The notes beneath the pieces are model-generated. The model was not told the origin of the DNA and did not search any database. It worked only from the letters and a program-made list of their open reading frames with translations. A program made the position numbers and the translations under genes. Of a DNA stretch of 41,744 nt, positions 22,330 to 30,608 are shown one piece after another. The DNA comes from a virus. The stretch spans positions 1 through 41,744 of IMG/VR virus record IMGVR_UViG_3300014838_000037; one strand, 5' to 3'. Each line of letters begins with the position of its first letter. Position 1 is the stretch's first letter.

Positions 22330-23325
22330 ATGTTCACAACCGCTGAATGGGAAAAGGCCATGGAGTTGGCCTTAGTGACAGAGATCCCTGCTGGGGGTGG
22401 GTGGGAAGCTCGCCCGTCTCAGACGAGGCCTCAGGGACCCACCTACACAGAGATCCAAGGCCACGTTAACTCTGGAGGTGGCGCTCCAGCCAAAGCTTCT
22501 GGACTGACTACAGAGATCCCTGCTGGGGGTGGGTTTAGGACTCGCCCCACCCAGAAGGCTCCCACTGGTCCAGTGACTCAGGAAGTCCCTGACAATCACC
22601 CCGCCGAAGGTGGTCCTCGCACTGCTTTGGAGTGGGCGCAACAGGCATTGGTCGCCCTCAGGGCAGGGAAGGAATTACCTGCCCTCCCTTTCAAGGCGAC
22701 CATGGGCAAGATGGCTAATGGGGACCCTGTGGTCCGGACAGGTCCGGAATCCCCAAAATCTAAGGCCGGGGCACCTAACGCGTCTTTGACCAAGACTGAC
22801 GATGGTACCCACGGCGCTGACCTTGCTATGTCTGATGGTTCCTTTTTTATCCAGAATGAAGGAGACCTGAGGGCTGCTATTGACCGCGTCGCAAATGCGG
22901 ACAACGGTAGCCTGGTCCCTCAGGGCGGTTTTATGGCAATCAAGCAGCACATCGTCAATCGTGCTGACGCGATGGGCCTGACTCACCTTCTTCCTCCTAG
23001 CTGGCAGTTGTCTATGGCCGTAATGGCTGCTGTTCCTCTTGTTGAAGAGGAGGAGGACAGCTTGAGCGCCGAGCCTTACTGGGCTCGGGACTTCTCAGAA
23101 GAGGAGCGTCAGCAGCTCGTCAAGGAGGGTAAGGCTATTGGTCCGAAGGGGTCTTATCCAATTGAGAGCCTTGCGGACCTTGATAATGCCATCAAGGCTT
23201 GGGGGCATAATCCTACCCCTAAGGTGAAGGCCCATATCTTGAAGATGGCTAATCAATTGAAGGCCGGCCCCGATGTCTTGGCTCGTATCAAGGCTCTGGG
23301 TAAGTCTACGCCGGCTAAAGTTTAG
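22330..23325 (+). CDS. head protein with two copies of a DUF6582-like helical domain
   Basis: This is a 331-aa protein. Residues about 1-75 contain two copies of TEIPAGGG...RPxQxxPxGP, encoded by a perfect 25-bp DNA repeat (22378-22402 and 22510-22534). Residues about 180-225 (MSDGSFFIQNEGDLRAAIDRV...LTHLLPPSW) and about 275-325 (KGSYPIESLADLDNAIKAWG...) are two forms of a small helical domain often seen next to phage prohead proteases. It may be a scaffold or a protease partner. ATG 22330 follows AGAGGGG. Confidence 0.65.
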   Translation: MFTTAEWEKAMELALVTEIPAGGGWEARPSQTRPQGPTYTEIQGHVNSGGGAPAKASGLTTEIPAGGGFRTRPTQKAPTGPVTQEVPDNHPAEGGPRTALEWAQQALVALRAGKELPALPFKATMGKMANGDPVVRTGPESPKSKAGAPNASLTKTDDGTHGADLAMSDGSFFIQNEGDLRAAIDRVANADNGSLVPQGGFMAIKQHIVNRADAMGLTHLLPPSWQLSMAVMAAVPLVEEEEDSLSAEPYWARDFSEEERQQLVKEGKAIGPKGSYPIESLADLDNAIKAWGHNPTPKVKAHILKMANQLKAGPDVLARIKALGKSTPAKV

Positions 23326-23357
23326 ATCTGTTATAGACCGGAACGACACTGATAACG

Positions 23358-24074
23358 ATGAATCAGCGCGAGCTACACGACAGGTTGCTGGCCATGAGGG
23401 CTCAAAACCCTGAATTGGCAACGGCTAAGCACGACGCTCAGTCTTGCGTTTTTTGTTCAACCCAGGGAGGCCCAGTGGGGTACACCGAAGAGGAATTCCG
23501 AGCTGCTCTTGCAGCGGAGACGGCCCCGCTTCTGACCAGGCTCGCAGAGCTTGAGGCTGTACAGCAGACGACCGAAGTTGCGGGTCTGATAGCTGCTGCA
23601 GTCACTGATGCTGCAGGACAGGTCGAGGAGCTCCGCACTCAGCTCGATGTTGTTGTTCTTGAGAAGCAGGCGGCAGTCGATGCGCTTGCAGCAGTCGAGA
23701 CCAAGGCAGCCGAGTTGGTAGCAGCTGCGGAAGCCGAGAAGCAGTTGGGCGCAAGGCGCGATGAGCGCCTAAAGCGTGTCACGGAGGTGGCTAACTTCCC
23801 CCAGGATCATCTGGACGGTAATGCCGACCGCTGGGCCGCTATGGATGAGGATGACTTCTCCAAGCTCCTCCATGAGTACGCATCTTTGACAGGGGCTCCT
23901 CGCAAGGACGTCATTCCCAAGGGAACGGCGCAAATGGCCCTTCACGCTGGTCGTGAGACTGCTAGTGCTGGTGATTCTGACGGAGTGACGCTCTACAAGA
24001 ACGTCGTCGGCGCCGGTGTGATCGACAGTCGCATGGACCCAAGGACACTTCATCTTCTCGGAGGGAGTAACTGA
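23358..24074 (+). CDS. scaffolding-like coiled-coil protein (238 aa)
   Basis: The central region (about residues 40-135) is an uninterrupted Ala/Glu/Gln/Leu-rich coiled coil, as expected of a scaffold just upstream of capsid genes. An N-terminal CVFC pair and a C-terminal globular part (FPQDHLDGNADRWAAMDEDDFSKLL...) flank it. The stop overlaps the start of the next gene (TGATG). The assignment is by position and composition. Confidence 0.65.
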   Translation: MNQRELHDRLLAMRAQNPELATAKHDAQSCVFCSTQGGPVGYTEEEFRAALAAETAPLLTRLAELEAVQQTTEVAGLIAAAVTDAAGQVEELRTQLDVVVLEKQAAVDALAAVETKAAELVAAAEAEKQLGARRDERLKRVTEVANFPQDHLDGNADRWAAMDEDDFSKLLHEYASLTGAPRKDVIPKGTAQMALHAGRETASAGDSDGVTLYKNVVGAGVIDSRMDPRTLHLLGGSN

Positions 24075-24721
24075 TGTTTTACGGTCGTAATCTCGACATT
24101 CGGATTCCCCCTCGGGCAGAAGCTCGCGGCGCCAGGTTCTTGGCGCCTGCTACGCCAGGCACGGGTGTGGGGGCAAAAGGTGGTACATCCTCCTTCTCTG
24201 GTGGCGTAGGGCAGATAACCCTACCCGCTGGATGTCTCCCGATAGGTGCGCCGGTCGTCGTCAATCTCGACGTACCTGAAGATGCTTATGGTCGTCAGGT
24301 TGTAGAGCTTGCCGGAGAGGGCGCCCTCACTACGGACCAGGGTATTTTCGGGGTCGCACTCTTCGAGTACGGTCCCGCTTGGTCTGCTGGGTATGACATC
24401 TACATCACCACGTACTCTGACATGGGGTTCATTCCTCCTGGTCAGGCGATTATCGTGGTCTGGGGCGATCCTGCCACCAAGTTCGTGTTCAGGAACACCG
24501 TCCCCAACCAGTTCTTGGGTATCCAGAATTATCCCGGTCGCACCATGGTTGCCGGTATGGGCGCTACCCCCACGTTTAGTCGGGGTCAGTACCTGGTTCC
24601 CGGCAACGGCAATGACACCGATGGCTACTGGCAGGCAACTGCTACACGCGCTGGTGCCTGGGCCGTTATCACATCCGTCAACCCGTCTCGGCTTGAGGTC
24701 GAGGCACAGCTGCTGTTCTGA
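24074..24721 (+). CDS. virion protein, possible capsid decoration or head protein (215 aa)
   Basis: A beta-rich, Gly- and Pro-rich sequence without helices lies directly between the scaffold-like gene and the major capsid gene. This is a common place for a decoration (cement) protein. ATG 24074 overlaps the preceding TGA. No family is recognised. Confidence 0.6.
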   Translation: MFYGRNLDIRIPPRAEARGARFLAPATPGTGVGAKGGTSSFSGGVGQITLPAGCLPIGAPVVVNLDVPEDAYGRQVVELAGEGALTTDQGIFGVALFEYGPAWSAGYDIYITTYSDMGFIPPGQAIIVVWGDPATKFVFRNTVPNQFLGIQNYPGRTMVAGMGATPTFSRGQYLVPGNGNDTDGYWQATATRAGAWAVITSVNPSRLEVEAQLLF

Positions 24722-24732
24722 GAGGAGGAGCT

Positions 24733-25719
24733 ATGAGCGATAAAACCCTACGCGATCTTTACGGACGTGACCGTGAAGATGTTGCTACGCAGCGCGAAAT
24801 GGCATCTCGTCTCAACGAGATGGCTCGTGACAGGTTCTTTGATGATTCCTGGCGCAAGGAGATGACTCAGGTTCTTACTGAGACCATCTATTTGGGCTTC
24901 GAGCATGAGAACCTTCTGGCCCTCATGACTCAGGTTCAGAACGCCGGCTTCGACGAGCGTGTTACGGTCGAAGAGCGTCGGGGCCTTCGGGCTTTCTTCG
25001 TGGCTCGTGGTGGGTACATCGAGGCCAGTGGCATGAATGCACAGGTCATCGAGGTCCCCCGTGTTACTTGCGGGTTCCACGTTTTCGAGTTTGAGGACAA
25101 GCTTCGGGTCAATTTCGCTGAAACTCAGGCCACCCTTGTGGAGCTTGGTGTTCAGCGGCTCGATGCCACCGTCAACAGCTGGATGTTCGGTACGCTGCAG
25201 TCTGCAGTCCCGAGCGGCAGCCCCTTCTACGAGAGTGTAGCTGGGTTGAACACCAACCTCGCCACACTGGATGCAGCCATTACCAACGTACGTCAGGTCA
25301 GCCGTGACTATGAGTGCGTCATCGTCGGTCTTCCTTCCATGGTCGACCAGATTCGTGATGCACTGATTGGCACCGCTGGTGGCCTCGTACAGAGCAGGTT
25401 CCTTCCTGAGACCAACGAAGAGTTGTTCCGCAGGGGCGTTATCGGTAAGTACTGGGGCGCCAACATCGTTACCCTGAAGAACTACACCGATGATCTCGGC
25501 AACCCGTTCTTCCCGGCCAACGAGCTCTGGGTTTTGGGCCGTGACGCTAGCAAGTTCGTCTTTTATGGTGGTCCCACCACTCACGAGTGGCTCAACCCCG
25601 CAGCCGGCGAATGGCACTACCTCACCCGCCGGGACCTCGGTATGATCGTTCACCGTCCATACCGTACTCGCCGCATCGTCGACACCGACATTCAGCCGTA
25701 CACCCCAATTTACGACTGA
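24733..25719 (+). CDS. major capsid protein
   Basis: The 328-aa protein follows the portal-protease-scaffold order and is followed by a terminator. The sequence has the mixed alpha/beta pattern of HK97-fold capsid proteins, with an N-terminal helical arm, IYLGFEHENLLALMTQVQNAGFDERVTVEE (E-loop-like region), and a C-terminal domain ending LGMIVHRPYRTRRIVDTDIQPYTPIYD. ATG 24733 follows GAGAGGAGG. It forms the icosahedral shell. Confidence rests on position and overall pattern rather than a diagnostic motif. Confidence 0.85.
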   Translation: MSDKTLRDLYGRDREDVATQREMASRLNEMARDRFFDDSWRKEMTQVLTETIYLGFEHENLLALMTQVQNAGFDERVTVEERRGLRAFFVARGGYIEASGMNAQVIEVPRVTCGFHVFEFEDKLRVNFAETQATLVELGVQRLDATVNSWMFGTLQSAVPSGSPFYESVAGLNTNLATLDAAITNVRQVSRDYECVIVGLPSMVDQIRDALIGTAGGLVQSRFLPETNEELFRRGVIGKYWGANIVTLKNYTDDLGNPFFPANELWVLGRDASKFVFYGGPTTHEWLNPAAGEWHYLTRRDLGMIVHRPYRTRRIVDTDIQPYTPIYD

Positions 25720-25739
25720 GCAGTCCAGCTCTGAAGAAG

Positions 25740-25768
25740 CGCCCTCCGAAAGGGGGGCGTTTTCTTTT
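25740..25768 (+). terminator. strong intrinsic terminator after the capsid gene
   Basis: An 8-bp stem, CGCCCTCC/GGGGGGCG, with a GAAA tetraloop is followed by TTTTCTTTT. It separates the head operon from the next unit, whose promoter starts 4 bp later (25772). Confidence 0.9.
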
Positions 25769-25771
25769 GAG

Positions 25772-25806
25772 CGTCCCTTGACGCTCTTCGATGAGCACAC
25801 TAATAT
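25772..25806 (+). promoter_or_regulatory. phage-family promoter P8 (plus)
   Basis: CGTCCCTTGACG (25772-25783), then 17 bp, then TAATAT (25801-25806), one of the best -10 boxes of the set. The gene at 25846 has a normal ribosome-binding site, so this transcript has a leader of about 33 nt. An ATG at 25815 starts a 17-codon frame within it. Confidence 0.8.
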
Positions 25807-25845
25807 GCCGCTATATGTGTCTATGGACAAAACAAGGAGTAGTCA

Positions 25846-26433
25846 ATGCCTGCTTTGAAAAACTTTAACCCGCCAGCGATGGTGGCTGTTGATGTGGAGA
25901 CATGGCGCAATGTCGCCCGCGGTGGGACCTCGGTGAAGAAGGTTGATCACTTGGGCAATATTCGTGGGCAGCGCATTCTCCCTGGTGGAACCATTACCAT
26001 AACGCCCTATGAGCGTCGCATTAACCATGACTATGCCGCTACGACTGAGCTTGATCCGTTCTTGAACGGTCGTCTCACGCCGGTGCGTCTGCTCGATGAC
26101 GAAGAGGACACGCAGTTCTTGAAGGCCAACCCCAACAATCTGGGTGAGGACGACCTGAAGGAGCTCTTCAAGCTGTCTTTGGCGAAGTTGACTGCTCGTC
26201 TGGCAGAAGTCAGCAATCCCATCGTCCTGGAGCGTGTCGTGGCTATTGCTGAAGAGCAGGGAGCCACCATCAAGCAGCTCAAGGTTGCTCAGGAGCGCCT
26301 AGAGGCTGTGCAGGAGAAGCCCATCAAGGTGCAGGTGTTCGCTGATGTGCTGAAGGACCCCGCGGTCCAGCAGGCAGCGCAGGGTAACCCTAACCTCATG
26401 GGTGGTGGAGAGAACCTCGCCGGTATTTCCTAA
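25846..26433 (+). CDS. hypothetical head-region protein (195 aa)
   Basis: ATG 25846 follows AAGGAG. Residues 1-60 are beta-rich with VDVETWRNVARGG and a Gly-rich turn; residues about 95-170 are helical, likely a coiled coil (RVVAIAEEQGATIKQLKVAQERLEAVQEK). The C-terminus is Gly/Asn-rich. Its position after the capsid suggests a head or head-tail protein. No family is recognised. Confidence 0.6.
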   Translation: MPALKNFNPPAMVAVDVETWRNVARGGTSVKKVDHLGNIRGQRILPGGTITITPYERRINHDYAATTELDPFLNGRLTPVRLLDDEEDTQFLKANPNNLGEDDLKELFKLSLAKLTARLAEVSNPIVLERVVAIAEEQGATIKQLKVAQERLEAVQEKPIKVQVFADVLKDPAVQQAAQGNPNLMGGGENLAGIS

Positions 26434-26606
26434 TGCCTGATGAGAGTCGCACTTATGGCCTGCGTTGTTCTGCGGGCCATGAGGTAACATTAGATGCTCC
26501 CTCTGCAGCGAGGATGGTTCTGAAGCCGTGCTTTGAGTGTGGCTGTCAACTAAGGCGTTTCGCTGTTTTCATCAACGGAGCGCCTCGGTCACATCCTGCA
26601 GCCTGA
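26433..26606 (+). CDS. small zinc-ribbon-like protein (57 aa)
   Basis: The 57-codon frame starts at ATG 26433 and overlaps the TAA of the previous gene (TAATG). Its pattern LRCSAGHEVTLDA...KPCFECGCQLRRF contains C-x3-H and C-x2-C pairs, consistent with one zinc ion. Function unknown. Confidence 0.6.
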   Translation: MPDESRTYGLRCSAGHEVTLDAPSAARMVLKPCFECGCQLRRFAVFINGAPRSHPAA

Positions 26607-26619
26607 CGATACCTTGTGC

Positions 26620-26805
26620 ATGAGTGGTATGTTTTGGGACGATCCGGCAGATAATTCTCCCGGTGTATCTAATCATGTCGAGCTGACCGGTCCCGATGCC
26701 AACGGGAATGAGTGGGCGCCTGGACTTTATGGGCGTAGTGCCGGGCATATGCCACCGGTAGAGATGGTGGGAGATGTAGGTCTCGATCGGAGGACAATGC
26801 CATGA
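26620..26805 (+). CDS. small hypothetical protein (61 aa)
   Basis: I begin at ATG 26620 rather than the upstream TTG. The protein is Gly- and Pro-rich with no visible domain (MSGMFWDDPADNSPGVSNHVELTG...). It overlaps the next gene by ATGA. It may be one of a series of small virion or assembly proteins in this stretch. Confidence 0.45.
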   Translation: MSGMFWDDPADNSPGVSNHVELTGPDANGNEWAPGLYGRSAGHMPPVEMVGDVGLDRRTMP

Positions 26806-27002
26806 GTGAGTACAGCCAGCTAATGACTCGTGATCCTGATACTGGCGACAGTCGTTTGGATGAGGCTTCCGGGCAAGAGACTATAGGCCGGGATAGCGGT
26901 ATGGGGTACGGCGGTGCGCCCTTAGTCGGTCCTGTTACAGATCCTTGGTCTGGTGAAGAGTCTGTCCATAACTTCGGTGGTGGGTTTGGACGGGTGAGCT
27001 GA
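26802..27002 (+). CDS. small hypothetical protein (66 aa)
   Basis: ATG 26802 overlaps the preceding TGA; the end overlaps the next ATG (TGATG). The sequence is rich in Gly, Asp and Ser and looks disordered (SRLDEASGQETIGRDSGMGYGG...). No domain is recognised. Confidence 0.5.
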   Translation: MSEYSQLMTRDPDTGDSRLDEASGQETIGRDSGMGYGGAPLVGPVTDPWSGEESVHNFGGGFGRVS

Positions 27003-27595
27003 TGCCGTCGCCCGAGTGGTCCCACGATGTTGTGCGTGATCAGTTGATCGCCGGCATTCTAGAGGACCAGATTGATGCGAGACATGGGGCTCACGGCTTG
27101 CCTAATCAGGGGCCGTACGCTCCCGAGGCTCCTACTCTGGAGCCGGACATACGTGGGCAGCGGGGCAGTGTGCCGACCGGCTCTGCGTTTGGGACCGGGA
27201 AAGTGAACGTCTTTCCTGGTAACAAGGAGCTGAATGTCTTGGTAGCCGATACGCCGGCTCTGCGCGAGACGGGCGTGCAGAACCGGGATGACGTCGGGAT
27301 GGCTAACGGGACCTATGACGGGATGGTCTTTCAGTGGAGTGAGGATACTCAAGCTGCCCTTCACAACAAGAACGTTAGCTTTCCTGTTAGTGCCGCTTGG
27401 TTCGATTCTAGTGGTATGTATGTCGACCACACCCATCTGCGCCCTGGCCAGGCTACTCCTGTAAGCCCCAAGGGTAAGCACCGGTCTGTCTTGGAGCTCC
27501 ACTCCGATGACTGGGATGCACTGGGTATGGGACCCAACTCATCCATCTCGATCACCAAGGCTGTCCAGAACACCCCTACCGTCCAGATGGGATAG
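27002..27595 (+). CDS. DUF192-domain protein (197 aa)
   Basis: A disordered N-terminal 65 residues precede a DUF192-like beta-fold (about 70-190): LNVLVADTPALRETGVQNRDDVGMANGTYDGMVFQW, then PVSAAWFDSSGMYVDHTHL and KGKHRSVLELHSDDWDALGMGPNSSISI. These match the DUF192 order of strands (VADTPxxRxxGL..., a variable centre, ...VLEL...GD.V). The function of DUF192 is unknown. It is unusual in a phage structural operon. ATG 27002 overlaps the previous TGA. Confidence 0.75.
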   Translation: MPSPEWSHDVVRDQLIAGILEDQIDARHGAHGLPNQGPYAPEAPTLEPDIRGQRGSVPTGSAFGTGKVNVFPGNKELNVLVADTPALRETGVQNRDDVGMANGTYDGMVFQWSEDTQAALHNKNVSFPVSAAWFDSSGMYVDHTHLRPGQATPVSPKGKHRSVLELHSDDWDALGMGPNSSISITKAVQNTPTVQMG

Positions 27596-27630
27596 CGTCC
27601 CTTGACGGACGCTGGTACTAGTCTTACCCT
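27596..27630 (+). promoter_or_regulatory. phage-family promoter P9 (plus), leaderless start
   Basis: CGTCCCTTGACG (27596-27607), then 17 bp, then TACCCT (27625-27630), then 6 nt, then ATG 27637. It begins right after the DUF192 stop codon. Confidence 0.75.
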
Positions 27631-27636
27631 GGCTGT

Positions 27637-27900
27637 ATGCCTGAGCGTTACTACGAACCCGCCCGCCATGGGCAATGGGATAACCTTCCTATGCCAACCA
27701 CAGTGGAGGAGTTGACGCAGCGTGTAGCGGTGTTGGAAGCGGCGCTGGGCTTCTACTCTAACGCTCAGTCATATGGTCTTGATGCGGACGGGCCGCCCTC
27801 TAATTGGGACCTTGTTGTTGATGCCGGTTTGCGAGCACGGCTGGGTCGTACATCTGGGACTATGGATGACTTTCTCAACAGGCTTCAGGCCCTTTTGTGA
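27637..27900 (+). CDS. small hypothetical protein (87 aa), leaderless
   Basis: The start ATG 27637 is 6 nt after a -10 box, with no ribosome-binding site, so the message is leaderless. Residues 20-45 form a predicted coiled coil (TVEELTQRVAVLEAALGFYSNA) and the end is helical. No family is recognised. It precedes the AAA+ ATPase gene. Confidence 0.65.
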   Translation: MPERYYEPARHGQWDNLPMPTTVEELTQRVAVLEAALGFYSNAQSYGLDADGPPSNWDLVVDAGLRARLGRTSGTMDDFLNRLQALL

Positions 27901-27927
27901 AGACTGTTACAGGCTTTGTAATGGATC

Positions 27928-29187
27928 ATGTCTACTTCATCTAATGTCGTAGAGTCTACCGATACTAGTCCTCTCGGTATCCTTACTCGTTATGGTGGCA
28001 AGTACGGTAAGTGGATTGGCATGGCTCTTGCCACGCATCAGGTTGTGTGGCCGGCATATAAGAAGATTCGTGACTGGCATAAAGACCGGTCTGTTTACAC
28101 CATTACTGTGAATGGTACCGATGGGATCTATCTCGATTTACACGAGTGGGTTTTGACTCTTTTGCCCGCAGTGGATAGACGTGCTCTTGTTGCTGAGAGT
28201 AGCTGCGGTGTTATATCGGGAGATATAGATTCGGACTTTCAACAACCCAAGGCAATGCCTTCTCAGATGCGTTTGCGTTATGATGGGAGTCGTACACAAA
28301 AGATCATTCTCAATGGGTTTGAGGTGACGGTTGCCATAGAGCACGAAAATATCCCTGATCGTGAGAAATTGCCAGACCAATGGCAGCGGTTTTTCGAGAA
28401 GATCGTGTTTACGGTCTATTCGACGGAAGCTCGCGATGTGGTAGTGGAGCGGTTAGAGGAGGTCGCTCAAGCGAAACTTCTTCAACCGGGACCGCCGCCT
28501 CTAAAGATTCCCAACAGGTGGGGTGACGGTTTCAGCACACGTCTCGATATTCCTCCTCGGCGGTTGGAGAGCGTCATACTCAAAAAGGGCCAGCTTGAGT
28601 ACTTGGTGGACGACCTGCAAATGTTCTTGGATTCAGAGCAGCAGTATGGTGATTTTGGGCGCCCGTACCATCGAGGGTACCTGTTCTACGGTATTCCTGG
28701 CACTGGCAAGACGACAGTGGCGAGAGCTTTGGCAGACCATTTCAAGTTACCGATTTACTACTTGCCTTTGGCGGATATCAAGAAAGACACTGATTTGATG
28801 GCATTGATGGGTGCTATTCGTCCTCGGTCTATATTACTGTTAGAGGATGTTGATATTTTTCAGGCCACCACGCAGCGCACTGAGGAGAAGGGTTCGGTAA
28901 CTCTATCTGCTGTATTGAATGCGCTTGACGGGATCTGGACGCCGCATGGGTTGATTACCATTATGACGACCAACGATCTGACCGCCTTGGACCCGGCACT
29001 TTTACGTGCTGGTCGTATTGATATCAAGGAAGAATTCACTGCCCTGGATGAATATCAGATCGGGCGATTTTTGGAGTTTTTCCAGGTATCACGTACATCA
29101 GATTTTTGGCATTTTTTGAGCCATTCTCCAGCGGAGCTTATCGAGACAATCTGTGCTCAGAAGTTAATGGCTCGCAAGAAGGCATGA
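27928..29187 (+). CDS. BCS1-like AAA+ ATPase
   Basis: This is a 419-aa protein. A helical N-terminal segment (about 15-50, including a moderately hydrophobic stretch) precedes a beta-rich domain (about 55-180) and the AAA+ core. Core motifs are Walker A YGIPGTGKT (254-262), Walker B ILLLEDVD (302-309), sensor 1 TTN (347-349) and LLRAGRID (358-365) with the arginine finger. The LLEDVD-Q and N-A-LDG-W (about 331-337) motifs are typical of the BCS1 subfamily. In eukaryotes BCS1 translocates a folded protein; bacterial homologues are largely unstudied. The start lacks a clear ribosome-binding site. The stop overlaps the methyltransferase start. Confidence 0.88.
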   Translation: MSTSSNVVESTDTSPLGILTRYGGKYGKWIGMALATHQVVWPAYKKIRDWHKDRSVYTITVNGTDGIYLDLHEWVLTLLPAVDRRALVAESSCGVISGDIDSDFQQPKAMPSQMRLRYDGSRTQKIILNGFEVTVAIEHENIPDREKLPDQWQRFFEKIVFTVYSTEARDVVVERLEEVAQAKLLQPGPPPLKIPNRWGDGFSTRLDIPPRRLESVILKKGQLEYLVDDLQMFLDSEQQYGDFGRPYHRGYLFYGIPGTGKTTVARALADHFKLPIYYLPLADIKKDTDLMALMGAIRPRSILLLEDVDIFQATTQRTEEKGSVTLSAVLNALDGIWTPHGLITIMTTNDLTALDPALLRAGRIDIKEEFTALDEYQIGRFLEFFQVSRTSDFWHFLSHSPAELIETICAQKLMARKKA

Positions 29188-29810
29188 TGGATCTTCCTGT
29201 CGGTCCCTTTGGTACTTGTCTTGCCGATCCACCCTGGAGGTTCATCAATCGGCATGGTAAGGTGGCACCCGAGTATCGCCGGCTGAAGAAATATGAGACG
29301 ATGACTGTGGATGAAATCAGTGCCATAGAGGTTGGTGGTGTGATGGCTTCTCAGTCTCACTGCTATCTTTGGGTGCCCAATGCTTTGGTTGCCGAGGGGC
29401 TGCAGGTCATGGCCGCGTGGGGGTTCACTTATAAGGCTATGATTGTGTGGCATAAGATCCGTAAGGATGGCGGTACCCACGGCGGAGGGGTGGGGTTCTA
29501 TTTTCGCAATGCTACAGAATTGGTGCTCTTTGGTAGTAGGGGTAAGCTGCGAACCTTGTCGCCAGGTCGTACGCAAGTAAACTTTATCGAGGCGCAGAAG
29601 CGGGAGCACAGTCGTAAACCAGATGAGCTTTACTCAATCATTGAAAGTTGTTCGCCAGGGTCTTACTTAGAGTTGTTTGCTCGCTATTCTCGGGAAGGTT
29701 GGGTGTCTTGGGGCGATCAGCTCGTGAGTATGCCGGCTCTTAGGGACGATACAGGACTTGATGATCGATCTCAGCGACACAGCGATAGGCAGCCTGCAAA
29801 ACTTTCTTAA
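29184..29810 (+). CDS. MT-A70 family adenine-N6 methyltransferase
   Basis: The 208-aa protein starts at ATG 29184 (ATGA overlap with the ATPase). The catalytic DPPW motif is in LADPPWRF (15-18). The later region (KIRKDGGTHGGGVGFYFRNATELVLFGSRGK, REHSRKPDELYSIIESCSPGSYLELFARYSREGW) fits MT-A70 enzymes, with the SAM-binding Lys-Pro-Asp-Glu and LELFAR segments near the end. It methylates adenine N6 in DNA or RNA. It may protect phage DNA from restriction or mark it. There is no linked restriction enzyme. Confidence 0.9.
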   Translation: MMDLPVGPFGTCLADPPWRFINRHGKVAPEYRRLKKYETMTVDEISAIEVGGVMASQSHCYLWVPNALVAEGLQVMAAWGFTYKAMIVWHKIRKDGGTHGGGVGFYFRNATELVLFGSRGKLRTLSPGRTQVNFIEAQKREHSRKPDELYSIIESCSPGSYLELFARYSREGWVSWGDQLVSMPALRDDTGLDDRSQRHSDRQPAKLS

Positions 29811-30363
29811 CCCCGCCGGGCAGTCAGTGGTGGTTATGACCGATGCGCAGGCCTTATCGCGTTTGTTTGATGCCTTTTGGTGGCTGCGGATGGCCGGCAT
29901 GGACATCTTGTCTTCGTGGACTTGTGACACCGATGGCATCATCACACCCCAGCCCAATCCGCCGCAGTGGACCTTTGGGCAAGATGTTCCTACCGGATGG
30001 TATACGGATGCTCAAGGGGCCACCGACCTGGGGCAAGAGATTGTCATGGCTATCGTTGTAGTGGCCGCCCATCACGCAATAGTAGCTCAGTTGAGCCAGC
30101 TGCAGACTTCCTTATCCGTCAAGGCCGGCCCAGTGAGCTACGAGGTGCAGCAGTCGTCTACCATGATGTTGGGGGTCCTAAAGAATATCCAGAATCAGGT
30201 CGCTCTTATCCTGAAGCGTCTTTCTGACCTGGGCTTTACGACTGAGGCTGTCTTCGATGCCGTGTTGACTAATACCCAGGCCATTGAAAACGATGTTGCC
30301 TCCTGGTCGCGTGGGGGGTATGCCGACATGGGCGGTCCATACCGTAGTTATTCGGGGTACTGA
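29761..30363 (+). CDS. hypothetical protein (200 aa)
   Basis: ATG 29761 lies within the last 50 bp of the methyltransferase gene, so the two overlap in different frames. A hydrophobic stretch (about 90-112, EIVMAIVVVAAHHAIVAQL) is followed by a long helical coil (about 110-185). The C-terminus is Gly/Tyr-rich. It may be a membrane-associated or structural protein. No family is recognised. Confidence 0.55.
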   Translation: MIDLSDTAIGSLQNFLNPAGQSVVVMTDAQALSRLFDAFWWLRMAGMDILSSWTCDTDGIITPQPNPPQWTFGQDVPTGWYTDAQGATDLGQEIVMAIVVVAAHHAIVAQLSQLQTSLSVKAGPVSYEVQQSSTMMLGVLKNIQNQVALILKRLSDLGFTTEAVFDAVLTNTQAIENDVASWSRGGYADMGGPYRSYSGY

Positions 30364-30608
30364 TGCTTGATGTCAAGCTGAAGAGTCTTCTGGAGGTGCC
30401 ATTGGTCGCCTTACATAAGGCTACTGAGGCTATTGATTTCACACCTCTTGAGCACGGCGGATTTGTAATGGATGCCTTCTTGCCTGGTGACAGCGGTCTC
30501 ATTGAGATTGCGTTTGATGAAGATGGGTACCTGGTGAGCGCCTGGTGGCAGGTAGGAGACGTGGAAGAGTGGAGAGAGTGGGTGGGTGATGGCGGGGACC
30601 AATCCTAA
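30363..30608 (+). CDS. small hypothetical protein (81 aa)
   Basis: ATG 30363 overlaps the previous TGA (TGATG). The sequence is acidic and beta-rich (DSGLIEIAFDEDGYLVSAWWQVGDVEEWREW). No family is recognised. The end overlaps the next gene by 20 bp. Confidence 0.55.
   Translation: MLDVKLKSLLEVPLVALHKATEAIDFTPLEHGGFVMDAFLPGDSGLIEIAFDEDGYLVSAWWQVGDVEEWREWVGDGGDQS

Noticed and set aside
24748-25830. 360-aa minus-strand open frame opposite the major capsid gene
   Set aside because: It is a shadow of the capsid gene. No promoter or ribosome-binding site is visible on that strand, and there are no domains.
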